Positions 46,845 to 55,617 of a stretch of 64,000 bases of DNA are shown in pieces. The position numbers and the translations under genes were made by a program. Each line of letters starts with the position of its first letter. The first letter of the stretch is position 1. Below the pieces are notes generated by a model. It made no database searches, was not told where the DNA came from, and saw nothing but the letters and a program-made list of their open reading frames with translations. This DNA is from Pseudomonas farris (GTDB lineage: Bacteria; Pseudomonadota; Gammaproteobacteria; Pseudomonadales; Pseudomonadaceae), in NCBI RefSeq assembly GCF_019145235.1, contig NZ_JAHSTV010000002.1, forward strand, positions 620,001 through 684,000, given 5' to 3'.

Positions 46845-47758
46845 AAAACAATGCTCGAGTGAAGGCACTCATGGGCTTGCGCCTTCATGTCTTAGCGATG
46901 GCTGCCGGCTTGGCGTGGTCGTGCATGGTTACGGCACAGCAGGCATTTCCAACGCCAGAAATGGCCGCCCAGGCGTTCGTCGAGGCACTGGGTACGGAAT
47001 ACGCCGATCAGGCACGCCTGACAGAATTGCTGGGTAATGAATGGCGCAGTTTCATCCCGCGCGAAGGCGTGCAGCGCAGTGATGTGGATGCGTTTTTGAA
47101 GCAATATCGCGAACAACACTCCATTGAAAAAAATAGCGATCGCAAGGCGATCCTGTCGGTTGGCAGTGACCACTGGACACTGCCTATACCCATGGTAAAA
47201 GGCGCGAACGGTTGGCGCTTCGACATCAATGCCGGCAGTGCCGAAGTCCGTGCACGTCGAATTGGCCGCAATGAACTCGCCGCGTTGCAATCAGTGCTGA
47301 CCTATCACGACGTCCAAATGGACTATGCGTCAGTGGATCGTGACGGTGACGGCGCACTCGCCTATGCGCAGAAAATCTTCAGCACTGCCGGCAAGCACGA
47401 TGGACTTTATTGGGAGGATGACGATAGCGGTCAGATCAGCCCTCTGGGTCCCTTGTTCGGCCAAACCCTTGCTGGCGAAGACTGGCATGGTTACCACTTC
47501 CGCATCCTTGATGGCCAAGGTCCTTCGGCACCTGGCGGCGCCTACAGCTACCTCATCGGTGACAAGATGATCCGTGGCTTTGCACTGATCACGTGGCCAG
47601 CGAAATACGATGACACCGGGGTGATGAGTTTCATGATCAGCCATGAAGGACAGGTGTTCGAAAAAGACTTGGGACCCGGTGGTGACACGTTGGCGCAGTC
47701 GATGAAGCGCTTTGATCCAGACGATAGTTGGAAGGTGGTTACTGCAGATCAAGAGTAG
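46841..47758 (+). CDS. DUF2950 exported protein
   Basis: 305 residues, TTG start overlapping the upstream TGA after an AGAGGGGG site. Signal peptide (LHVLAMAAGLAWSCMVTA), then the DUF2950 domain: FPTPEMAAQAFVEAL, NGWRFDINAGSAEVRARRIG, QKIFSTAGKHDGLYWE, GYHFRILDGQGPSAPGGAYS and FALITWPAKYDDTGVMSFMI. DUF3300 and DUF2950 genes are commonly paired in proteobacteria and presumably act together in the periplasm. No enzyme activity is established. Confidence 0.87.
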   Translation: MKNNARVKALMGLRLHVLAMAAGLAWSCMVTAQQAFPTPEMAAQAFVEALGTEYADQARLTELLGNEWRSFIPREGVQRSDVDAFLKQYREQHSIEKNSDRKAILSVGSDHWTLPIPMVKGANGWRFDINAGSAEVRARRIGRNELAALQSVLTYHDVQMDYASVDRDGDGALAYAQKIFSTAGKHDGLYWEDDDSGQISPLGPLFGQTLAGEDWHGYHFRILDGQGPSAPGGAYSYLIGDKMIRGFALITWPAKYDDTGVMSFMISHEGQVFEKDLGPGGDTLAQSMKRFDPDDSWKVVTADQE

Positions 47759-47784
47759 ATCTACCTGGGCACTGCAAATCCCCT

Positions 47785-47810
47785 GTGGGAGCGGGCAAGC
47801 CCGCTCCCAG
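47785..47810. terminator. Truncated REP forming a compact hairpin
   Basis: GGGAGCGGGC (47787-47796) pairs perfectly with GCCCGCTCCC (47799-47808) around AA. It is a REP arm whose central TTGCTCGCG has been lost, turning it into a tight 10-bp hairpin between the convergent DUF2950 and epimerase genes, where it may terminate both. Confidence 0.6.
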
Positions 47811-47819
47811 GATGTGGGC

Positions 47820-50800
47820 CTAACTCAAGACTGTGAAATCGCTGGCGTGCAGCTCCTGGACACCCACCAATTGGATTTCGAACTCGGGGGTGGCCCCGGC
47901 GTTGACACTGCCGTAGAGAATGCCATCGGCAAAGCGCAGTTGGCCGGTGGCGTCGGCAGGGTCGAAGGCGTTGCTGCCGATGAAGGTGAAGGCGTCGACA
48001 GCAGTGGTCAGCGGGTTGGCGTCCAGGCCGGTGAAATCCAGCAGATCGCCCTCGGTGCTCTTGAAGCCGTTGATCACATCGCGCAAAGCCCCGACGCCCA
48101 TGTCCGACAGCGCACCAAACGCGTAGGTATCCGCGCCAGTGCCAGCGGAGAGGTTGTCGGTGCCTGCACCGCCGATCAACCGGTCATCGCCCGAACCGCC
48201 CACCAGCGTATCGTTGCCCGCACCACCGTTCAGAACGTTCGCGGCGCTGTTGCCCGACAGGCTGTCGGCGTAAGCGCTTCCCTTCACGTTTTCGAAGAAT
48301 TTCAAAGTGTCGAGCCCGGAACTGACGGTGTTTTGTTGCGCTGACGTCGAGAGGTTTACGGTAACGCCGGACAGGGCGCGTTCAAAGGACACCGTGTCAT
48401 TGCCATCGCGCCCGTCCAGCACATTGTTGCCGGCTCCGGCGAACAGCGTGTTGTCCAGCGCATTGCCCGTACCATTGGCGGCGCCAGTGCTATCGACATA
48501 CAGATGCTCGACGTTGTTGCTGAGGGTATAGGCCGCCAGGCTGCTGTGCACGCTGTCGATCCCTCCAGGCGCCGCATTGCTGATCTCGATCACGGTGTCG
48601 TCGGCGTTATCGACATAGTAGGTGTCATTGCCATCGCCGCCACTCATGCTGTCGTCCCCTGCGGCACCATTGAGCACGTTATTGGCGGCATTGCCGGTGA
48701 TGAAGTTGTGCCGCTCATTGCCGGTGCCGTTGATGCCCGACACGCCGGTGAGCACCAGGTTCTCGAGATTGGCGCCCAGGGTCCAGCTGACCGAGGCCTG
48801 CACCGTATCGATCTGCGAGGTCGAGGTGTTGGTTTCCACCACGCGGTCGGACGCGTTATCGACCACATAGACGTCGTTGCCATTGCCACCGGTCATGGTG
48901 TCGGCACCCAGGTGACCATCCAGTGTGTCGTTGCCCGAACTCCCTACCAGGGTATCCGCCTGGTCGGTACCGGAAATCATGTTCTGAGCGTTGTCGAAGA
49001 TGTCCTGCACGCTGTTGTTGTCGTTGGGGTTGCCCTGGAAGCCAAGGTCATTGGCAATGTAGTCGGCCAGGCGCTGGCCGACGATCTCCGCCGACTCCTC
49101 GTGCAGGTGCCAGACGTCGTCCGGATACGCCAGCGGATCGACTTCGTAGCGCAAGGGGAGGTCGGTGTAGTCCACCGCCAGCTTGACGTCGGCGCGCTCG
49201 GCGGCGATGGCTTCCTGGGCGGCGCGGACATAGCCAACCCCCTCGACGATGGAGGCAATCTTTTCTTCCGAATAACCACGGGCACGCGCCGCGTCCTGTT
49301 CGTAGTGACCGGTTTCCATCAAGTACACGGTGAAGTTGCCGAACTGGGCATGCAGGTAATCAAACACCTTCAGGGTCGCGGCCTTGTAGGCCGCTGCTGC
49401 CGCTGCTTTGTCCGTGGCGCGGCCGATCTCCTGGGCGGCTTCCTCGCCCTGGCCCCAAATGATGCCCATGGTGACGTTATCGATGGATTGCAGTTCGGTG
49501 CGTTGGTCCCGCAGCAGCGTCACGGCGCGCAACAGCGCAGCCCCGGGTTGGTTGGTGTCGGTCAGCCACCAGCACAACTGGAGTTCCTCGGCGCTGAGCG
49601 TCGACAGGCCGGTGACCGTGCTGCCGCCCACCGCGATGTCGATGCCGTTGCCATTGGCATCGTTGAACTGGCTGCGCACGTCATAGGGGGTGTAGCGGTC
49701 CAGGTCGTTGACCAGCATCGAGGTGCCGGACTGATTGTCATCCTCCGTCATGCGCAGAAGGCGCGCATTGGATTGGCCGAGGGTGGGCAGGTAGAGGATG
49801 TCCTGCTGGGTGCTCTCGCCAAACACGAAGTCGCTGGCGGTCAGGGTATTGAGGTAGTTGCCGTTGAGGGCGATTTCAAAACGATTGCCATCGGCATCCG
49901 CTTCGGCGGACTTGATGTAGGTCTTGTCGCCGGCCGCGTTGAGGGTTATGTACAGCGTGCCATTGCTGCCATCGCCGAGGCCGACAAAGCCCAGGCCCGA
50001 AACATCGATCTTGTCGACGCCCGCGGTGAAGTCATAAATCGTGTCGGTGGCCGTGATACCACCGGTGTCGTAGTCGCGGTAGCTGTCGAGCAGGTTGGTG
50101 TAGCGGAAGGTGTCGGCACCGTCGCCGCCGTACAGCGAATCGCGTCCGGCACCGCCGTCGACGATGTCCGCGCCGGTGCCGGCCTTGATTGAGTCGTTGC
50201 CACCGAGGCCGAGGATCAGGTCTGCGCCCGCCGTGCCGTTGAGGGTTTCGGCATTGTTGGTGCCGGTGATGGTGTTGGCGGGCGCATCGGCCACTACCAG
50301 GGCGAAGCTATCGCTGACCGATGCACCGGCCGGATCCATGGCTTTGACCAGCACGTTGTAATTGCCGGACGCGGTGCTGGTCGGCGTGCCGGTGAAGGTC
50401 AGGTTGGTGGCATTGAAGCTCAGCCACGCGGGCAGGGCGCTGCCATCGGCCAGGGTCGCGGTGTAGCTGAGGCTGTCGTTATCCGGATCAGTGAAGCTGG
50501 TGGCCGGCACCACGTAGCTGAACGGGGTGTTTTCGGTCGCGCTTTGATCCAGCAGCGGAGTGGCCAGCACCGGCGCCTGATTGGTCGGCGATGAGGTGGC
50601 GAAGACAAAATTAGCACTGGTCAGCGTGTTGAGGTAGTTGCCGTCCAGTGCCACTTCGAAGCGGTTACCATTGGCGTCGGCGGTCAGGGATTTGATGTAA
50701 GTCTTGGTGCCGGCACTGTTGAGCACTACGTATACGGTGTTGTTCTTGCCGTCCCCCAGGCCGGTGAAACCCATGGCCGAGAGATCGATCTTGTCGGCGC

Positions 50801-52649
50801 TGATATCGAAATCGGTGATCAGGTCGCCAAGGTTGGCACCGCCGGTGTTGTAGTTGCGGTAACTGTCCAGGCGATTGGAAAACACGAACGTGTCCGCTCC
50901 GGCACCACCGGTGAGGGTGTCCATACCGACACCGCCATCGAGCTTGTCGTTGCCCGCGCCGCCATTAAGGCTGTCGTTACCTGCCAGGCCGAGGAGGGTG
51001 TCGGCCGACTCGCTACCCAGCAGCGAGTCGTTGCCGCTGGTGCCGGTGATCACCCGATTAAAGATGAAGTTATTGGCCGTCAGGGTGCTGGTCAGGTTAC
51101 CCGAGAGGATCAGCTCGAAACGATTGCCGCTGGCGTCGGCATCGTAGTCCTTGATGTAGGTGCGGTCGCTGCTGGCGCTGTAGCTGACCTGCAGGGTGCC
51201 GCCGCGGCCATTGCCCAGGCCGGTGAAACCGAGGTCGGCGAGGTCGATCTTGTCCTGGGTGACGTCGAAGTCGGTGATGGTGTCATCGAAGCTTGTGGTT
51301 GCGTTGCGGTAACTGTCGGACTGAGTGGTGAAACGGAACGTATCGGCGCCGGTACCGCCGGTGAGTTTATCGGTGCCTGCACCACCCACCAGAATGTCGC
51401 CACCGGCCCCGCCATTGATGGTGTCGTTGCCGGCCCCGCCGTAGAAAATCTCGCTGGCGGCGCTGCCCAGCAGGGTGTCATTGCCAGCCGTACCCTGCAC
51501 GGTGGTCATCGGCACCGTGGCGCTGACGTAGCTGCCGTCACCATAGATCAGCGTGGCACCCTTGCTGGTGTGGCTGATGGTATTGCCGATAATGGCGTTG
51601 CGATCAGTACCGTCTTCGTTGCGTTCGGCGACGCCGTAGGTCGACAGGTCGCTGCCGATGATGATGTTGCCCTGGATGGTGTTATCGCTGCCGTTGAAGT
51701 ACTTGCCGGACACGCCCAGGGTGTCGTTGTAAGACTGGATGATGATCTCCGGTACGGGGCTGCCCAGGGAATTGTTGGTGAGCGTGTTGTCGATGATCTC
51801 GACGTGATTGCTGCCGTAGATGCGTATCCCGGCGCTGGTGTTGTCGTGAATGTCGACGCCGCTGACGGTCACCTCGCTGGACAGTTTGATCAGCACCCCT
51901 TCGGCGCCATTACCGTACACCTCGCCACCGGTGATGGTGATGTTGCTCGGTGAGGGAATGTCCTCGCTGCCGCGCTGCACCACGATGCCATTGCCGCCGT
52001 TGTTGTAGGCCACGTTATTGGTGAGCGTGAAGTCGTGGGTGCTGGTGACGATGTTGAAACCGTGGCGGTCGTTGTCGTAGGCGATGTTGTTTTCGAAGGT
52101 GCTGTTGCTGAGGAAGTCAGCCACGAAGCCGTCCAGGCCGTTGCCGTGGGACACGCTGTTCTTGATGACCATATTGACGGTCTGCTCGTGGGGGTCGAAA
52201 CCGTACCCGGAGCAATCCTTGATCTCGACGCTGTCGAGGGTGACGTTGGAGTCGTAGCCTGCTTCGCCGGGAATGTAGCCATTGAACCAACCGTCGATCT
52301 TGCCCGTGGTGCTGTCACGGTTGCCGTCGATGGTGAGGTTGCTGACGCCGAAGTCGTGGGTTTCCTCGCCATAGGCGGAGCGGATGACTCCCGTGATCTT
52401 GGTGTCGGAGCCATCAGCCACCTTGACGGTGGTTGCGCCCATGCCGTCGCCGTACAGGTAGACGTTGCTTTTAAGCATCAGGCAACCGTCGGAGGGTTCC
52501 TCCCCTCCCGAAACGATATAAGTTCCGGTCGGCATATACACCTGCCCACCGCCTGCAGCGGCCGCCGCATCAATTGCACTTTGTATCGCCGCCGTGTCGT
52601 CAGTGATGCCATCTCCTTTGGCGCCAAAATTTTGTACATTGAAAATCAT
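47820..52649 (-). CDS. psmE: Secreted mannuronan C5-epimerase with SGNH esterase domain (PsmE/AlgE type)
   Basis: 1609 residues, the length I recall for Pseudomonas syringae PsmE (about 1610). Residues 1-380 are the AlgE A-module, a parallel beta-helix. Tyr149, Asp152 and His154 in SGYGFDPHE and Asp178 match the AlgE4 catalytic numbering exactly. RTX-type R-modules follow (about 385-535, 535-685), then an Ig/cadherin-like domain (about 690-785), another R-module (about 785-945), an SGNH hydrolase domain (about 950-1215, Ser in LPTLGQSNAR, WGQGEE, and DVWHLHEES), and Ca-binding GGxGxDxxx repeats to the end. It epimerises and probably deacetylates alginate outside the cell. There is no Sec signal, as for type I secretion, and no exporter is nearby. 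Confidence 0.9.
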   Translation of the reverse strand: MIFNVQNFGAKGDGITDDTAAIQSAIDAAAAAGGGQVYMPTGTYIVSGGEEPSDGCLMLKSNVYLYGDGMGATTVKVADGSDTKITGVIRSAYGEETHDFGVSNLTIDGNRDSTTGKIDGWFNGYIPGEAGYDSNVTLDSVEIKDCSGYGFDPHEQTVNMVIKNSVSHGNGLDGFVADFLSNSTFENNIAYDNDRHGFNIVTSTHDFTLTNNVAYNNGGNGIVVQRGSEDIPSPSNITITGGEVYGNGAEGVLIKLSSEVTVSGVDIHDNTSAGIRIYGSNHVEIIDNTLTNNSLGSPVPEIIIQSYNDTLGVSGKYFNGSDNTIQGNIIIGSDLSTYGVAERNEDGTDRNAIIGNTISHTSKGATLIYGDGSYVSATVPMTTVQGTAGNDTLLGSAASEIFYGGAGNDTINGGAGGDILVGGAGTDKLTGGTGADTFRFTTQSDSYRNATTSFDDTITDFDVTQDKIDLADLGFTGLGNGRGGTLQVSYSASSDRTYIKDYDADASGNRFELILSGNLTSTLTANNFIFNRVITGTSGNDSLLGSESADTLLGLAGNDSLNGGAGNDKLDGGVGMDTLTGGAGADTFVFSNRLDSYRNYNTGGANLGDLITDFDISADKIDLSAMGFTGLGDGKNNTVYVVLNSAGTKTYIKSLTADANGNRFEVALDGNYLNTLTSANFVFATSSPTNQAPVLATPLLDQSATENTPFSYVVPATSFTDPDNDSLSYTATLADGSALPAWLSFNATNLTFTGTPTSTASGNYNVLVKAMDPAGASVSDSFALVVADAPANTITGTNNAETLNGTAGADLILGLGGNDSIKAGTGADIVDGGAGRDSLYGGDGADTFRYTNLLDSYRDYDTGGITATDTIYDFTAGVDKIDVSGLGFVGLGDGSNGTLYITLNAAGDKTYIKSAEADADGNRFEIALNGNYLNTLTASDFVFGESTQQDILYLPTLGQSNARLLRMTEDDNQSGTSMLVNDLDRYTPYDVRSQFNDANGNGIDIAVGGSTVTGLSTLSAEELQLCWWLTDTNQPGAALLRAVTLLRDQRTELQSIDNVTMGIIWGQGEEAAQEIGRATDKAAAAAAYKAATLKVFDYLHAQFGNFTVYLMETGHYEQDAARARGYSEEKIASIVEGVGYVRAAQEAIAAERADVKLAVDYTDLPLRYEVDPLAYPDDVWHLHEESAEIVGQRLADYIANDLGFQGNPNDNNSVQDIFDNAQNMISGTDQADTLVGSSGNDTLDGHLGADTMTGGNGNDVYVVDNASDRVVETNTSTSQIDTVQASVSWTLGANLENLVLTGVSGINGTGNERHNFITGNAANNVLNGAAGDDSMSGGDGNDTYYVDNADDTVIEISNAAPGGIDSVHSSLAAYTLSNNVEHLYVDSTGAANGTGNALDNTLFAGAGNNVLDGRDGNDTVSFERALSGVTVNLSTSAQQNTVSSGLDTLKFFENVKGSAYADSLSGNSAANVLNGGAGNDTLVGGSGDDRLIGGAGTDNLSAGTGADTYAFGALSDMGVGALRDVINGFKSTEGDLLDFTGLDANPLTTAVDAFTFIGSNAFDPADATGQLRFADGILYGSVNAGATPEFEIQLVGVQELHASDFTVLS

Positions 52650-52931
52650 GAGCTTATCTCCGTATCAGGCGAAAACCTCGGTAGATGCCAATATTCCATC
52701 GACAACCACCGTGTTATGACCCAACGGAGGGCAAAAGTTGTGACCGCGTATCGGGGAAGTGTCAAAAAACCGGACTAACTGATTAGCGGTTGCGAGATGT
52801 TTTGAGGTGTTTTGAAAAAATAACGTTCTGTTGACGTTTGCTTAGGGGCGTCCGTTGGTCGTGCCGGGGGGACGAAGGTGCAGGGCGCAGTTCCAATGGA
52901 GGCGACTGTTTTTTCTTAAAGGAGATTGGAC

Positions 52932-53096
52932 ATGACCAAGCGACAAGAACCGCATCACGGCTTTTCCGACGACCCTCAAAAAGTTAAAGAGGCAGGGCGT
53001 AAAGGCGAACAAAACGCCAATGTGGCAACCGACAAGGCGGAGAAAGCTCGAATCGGCGGGCAGCATAGTCATGGGGGAACACGCGGAGAACGATGA
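52932..53096 (+). CDS. Short KGG-like stress peptide
   Basis: 54 residues, very hydrophilic and Gly/Lys/His-rich: MTKRQEPHHGFSDDPQKVKE, then EAGRKGEQN and a final IGGQHSHGGTRGER. The repeated (K/R)G-(G/E)(Q/N) units and the FSDDPQKVKEAG phrase resemble the KGG protein at 20869. The ATG has GGAG eight bases upstream. Divergent from the epimerase gene. A perfect hairpin lies just downstream. Confidence 0.68.
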   Translation: MTKRQEPHHGFSDDPQKVKEAGRKGEQNANVATDKAEKARIGGQHSHGGTRGER

Positions 53097-53107
53097 TATA
53101 CCTGCTC

Positions 53108-53135
53108 GACCTGCTGATCCCTATGTCAGCAGGTC
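53108..53135 (+). terminator. Hairpin after the short KGG-like gene
   Basis: GACCTGCTGA pairs perfectly with TCAGCAGGTC (10 bp, eight-base loop) 11 bases past the stop. There is no T run, so it may be a rho-dependent end or a stabilising structure. Confidence 0.55.
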
Positions 53136-53514
53136 GCAGTCCAGCCAGTCGCAAATGCAATGACCATTGCACACTCAAGGTCTGATTGCAGACTCCCTAG
53201 AGAGGGATAGTCATACATCGAGGTGTCATGCATGTAATTCAAGCGTGCGGTGGTAGCAGTCATGGCAAAGGCTTGGCATGCGCGTCTTAGAGTATTGCGT
53301 TAGCCAAAAGCCTCGCCGGTGAGCGACCTCATTCCCGTGTCATGAACACCGAAAGGCCCCTGGGAAGTTTGAGACCCGTTAGCCAGAATCCAGGTTAGAG
53401 TGTTCATCAACGTCTGTACATAAGCTCCCTCCACTCGATTCGCGTAGTCGCGCCAAGCGGTTCCAGCGAACGAACCGGGCAAAAAAAAACCGTATATCAA
53501 TCGTTGTTTGAAGA
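53136..53514. other. Intergenic region, no supported gene
   Basis: About 380 bases of lower GC than the surroundings. A minus-strand frame ending at 53300 gives DYANRVEGAYVQTLMNTL and onward, which reads like protein but has no start signal or recognised family. It may be the tail of a decayed gene. Poly-A (53475-53483) and GAAG just before the kinase ATG are the only expression-related features seen. Confidence 0.4.
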
Positions 53515-54192
53515 ATGAATCGTCCGCTGTTTGTTTCTCTAGATGGGCCCAAGGGAACCGGCAAAACCACACTGTTGGAGGCCGTTACGAAAGTACTGAG
53601 GGCAGACAACAAAAAGGTGATCCGACTTTGCGAGAAAAAAAGCGATCCCTATCGGGGGGAAACAATGGCCCTCGTTAACAAGCTCGTCAGAAATCCCACC
53701 CGGGATTTGGAGCTGGGGGTTTGTGAGCGCTTTGCCGATAGCCGTACCTGGATTTCCCAGCACGTGCTGGCTAAACAGCCACTAGGCAGCATTATCCTGA
53801 TCGACCGCTGGTACCCGTCTGATGCCGCGTTTCGCCGGATAGTCCCGTTTGCAGAGATTCTACAGCTGAACATTGATCGAAACGTGCGAGTGCCAGACCT
53901 GCATGTCGGGGTTGTCACCGCCCCTGAAATTTCATGGGCGAGGGCAGCGACACGACGGCGTGGGCTGAGCAGTACTGTGATCCATAAGCTGGAAGAACAT
54001 GTTGCTTGTACCAAGGCGTTCGAGCGAGCGATTGCAGATCACGGCTGGTTTTTATGCCGTAATGAAGGAACGATCGAAGACGCAACGATGCAGGTGATTT
54101 CTGAGATCTATAGAGTCCTTCGATGCCCCGCAGGCGAAGTTCGCTGCGCCGGCCTTGATGCGGTTGAGATAGCCGTAGATATAGATCGTTAG
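53515..54192 (+). CDS. Orphan thymidylate kinase-like protein
   Basis: 225 residues. P-loop LDGPKGTGKTTLL (residues 9-21), the DRW motif in IILIDRWYPSDAAF (about 98-111) and an Arg-rich lid (ATRRRGLSS) follow the dTMP kinase layout. It differs from the housekeeping tmk product: FVSLDGPKGTGKT in place of FVTLEGPEGAGKS. Such paralogues occur on mobile elements and in defence or nucleotide-modification loci. The last dozen codons (AVEIAVDIDR) overlap an antisense transposase remnant, so the native C-terminus may have been replaced. Lower GC than the neighbouring genes. Confidence 0.78.
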   Translation: MNRPLFVSLDGPKGTGKTTLLEAVTKVLRADNKKVIRLCEKKSDPYRGETMALVNKLVRNPTRDLELGVCERFADSRTWISQHVLAKQPLGSIILIDRWYPSDAAFRRIVPFAEILQLNIDRNVRVPDLHVGVVTAPEISWARAATRRRGLSSTVIHKLEEHVACTKAFERAIADHGWFLCRNEGTIEDATMQVISEIYRVLRCPAGEVRCAGLDAVEIAVDIDR

Positions 54193-54273
54193 CAGGATCG
54201 AAGGGGTGATTTGTCGCCGCAGCGGTAGCCGGCTGATGCTTTGATCTGGGAGCCCGTCATCGAACCCGCCCAC
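54157..54273 (-). mobile_element. Degenerate IS1182-type transposase fragment
   Basis: On the minus strand the frame reads GGFDDGLPDQ near 54273-54241 and then TPSILLTIYIYGYLNRI at about 54207-54157. The second phrase corresponds to the (H)PSxLLKxYIYGYLNRI motif of IS1182-family transposases. The intervening part is deleted and no inverted repeats are evident. It marks the left border of the T6SS effector island and overlaps the end of the kinase gene. Confidence 0.5.
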
Positions 54274-54360
54274 CCGCCGCCCCTTATAGAGCCTTGCTGG
54301 AATCAAGCAAATTGCGGAAGCCAAAGCGCGACCACTGCGGATCGAAAGACAATCGCCTGC

Positions 54361-55617
54361 TCATCGTCCGAACAACAACCGCTTTTGCCGCCAGGCCGGT
54401 GCGCTGGTGGGGAAAAGCACTTCGGTCGGCCGGAAACGAGCGACACCGCAGGCGGCGGCGATACGCTGGCGTTGCTGGCCCCGGACAAGCGCTTGCTGAA
54501 AACTGCTTTCACGCTGCGCCAGCCCCAGCACATAGCCCACGCCCGCCTGGAAATCGCCTCCATGGGCCTGCCACCAAGCGGCGATCAACTGCGGGTCGGG
54601 CCAGGGCAGATTCTCATCGGGGTCCATGGCGACATTGGAATCCTCAGGGTCGTCGTTCGGGCCTGCATCGAAATCCGGCAGGTCCTGCAATTCCAGATCG
54701 AGCAACGCCAGGTCAACCCCAGTAATCAGGCTGAAGGCCTCGCCGGCGACGCGGGCATGAGGCAGGTCGCTCATCTGCTGGAACAGCCAGGGCACGCTGA
54801 CCGGATCGCCCAGCAGCCCAACGGCCTGGATGCCGACGCGCTGCTGCCCGGGGTTCTGTATCAACTGGCGTATCCAGGCGATGCTGTTCTCACGCCTTTG
54901 CCAGGCCAGCAATACACAGAGCGCGCGATACTGGAACTCGCCCGGTTGCTCGGCGAACTGGCGCAGCGGCTCCAGCGCTTCCTCGTCGCCCATCTGTGCG
55001 ATGGCCCAATTGGCCCAGAAGCGCGTGGCCGTGTCCTTGTGTTGACGGTGGGCACGAATCGTCGGCATCAGGTCACGACGACGCAACTCGCCGGCAGTAC
55101 GGGCGGCACGCGCCAGCACGCTTGGGTCGGCGTGGGACAGCCCAGCCAACAGCGCCGGCCCTGGATCGCGCCGGTGCATGCCACAGGCGGCTAGGCCGAT
55201 GCAGCGAAACAGGGATTCCGGCGATGCCAGCAGGCGGTCGATCCAGGGTTCCACCAGGGTCCACTTCAACCAACCCAGCGCGGCTGCCATAAAGCGCTCG
55301 CTGCCCGGATGCACGCGTACATGCTCGGCCAGGCTACCCATGGCTATCGTATTATTCGTCTCGAAGGCCAGCACCGTGGCGGCAAACACCTCGCCCAGCG
55401 CGGTAGGGCTCAGTTGCTGCAACAGGGCCTCCAGTCCAGGCAAACCTGCTATGCACAGGCCATCCAGATGGGCTTCGATGCGATTGTCCAGGGTGGTCAG
55501 GTGTTTGAGGTCGTAGTGAGGCGCCCGAACGGCATAGTCGCGCAGACCGGCGAGGAAAGATGCCTCTTCCACGTATTGATTAAGAATCCCCTCTATTGTA
55601 AGGCGAACATCTATCAC
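54361..55617 (-). CDS. TIGR02270 family HEAT-repeat protein of the vgrG island
   Basis: 418 residues. The N-terminus (TIEGILNQYVEEASFLAGLR, then HYDLKHLTTLDNRIEAHLDG) is the TIGR02270 hallmark, followed by several HEAT-like helical pairs (for example GLAACGMHRRDPGPALLAGL). These proteins are regularly encoded beside T6SS vgrG genes (PA0101 in P. aeruginosa) but have no assigned function; a scaffold or adaptor role is a guess. The GTG start overlaps the upstream stop (GTGA); an ATG seven codons earlier is the alternative. Confidence 0.87.
   Translation of the reverse strand: MIDVRLTIEGILNQYVEEASFLAGLRDYAVRAPHYDLKHLTTLDNRIEAHLDGLCIAGLPGLEALLQQLSPTALGEVFAATVLAFETNNTIAMGSLAEHVRVHPGSERFMAAALGWLKWTLVEPWIDRLLASPESLFRCIGLAACGMHRRDPGPALLAGLSHADPSVLARAARTAGELRRRDLMPTIRAHRQHKDTATRFWANWAIAQMGDEEALEPLRQFAEQPGEFQYRALCVLLAWQRRENSIAWIRQLIQNPGQQRVGIQAVGLLGDPVSVPWLFQQMSDLPHARVAGEAFSLITGVDLALLDLELQDLPDFDAGPNDDPEDSNVAMDPDENLPWPDPQLIAAWWQAHGGDFQAGVGYVLGLAQRESSFQQALVRGQQRQRIAAACGVARFRPTEVLFPTSAPAWRQKRLLFGR

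Noticed and set aside
48504..50192. 562-codon open frame on the plus strand
   Set aside because: Antisense to the RTX repeats of the epimerase; its Val/Gly-rich periodic sequence merely mirrors those repeats.
47820..52649. Periodic repeats that could suggest a tandem array or CRISPR
   Set aside because: The periodicity is coding: nine-residue GGxGxDxxx calcium-binding repeats and imperfect R-modules, not identical repeats with unique spacers.
53300..53572. Minus-strand 90-codon frame upstream of the kinase
   Set aside because: It begins inside the kinase gene on the opposite strand and has no ribosome site; only its tail reads like protein, so it is noted as a possible fossil, not a gene.
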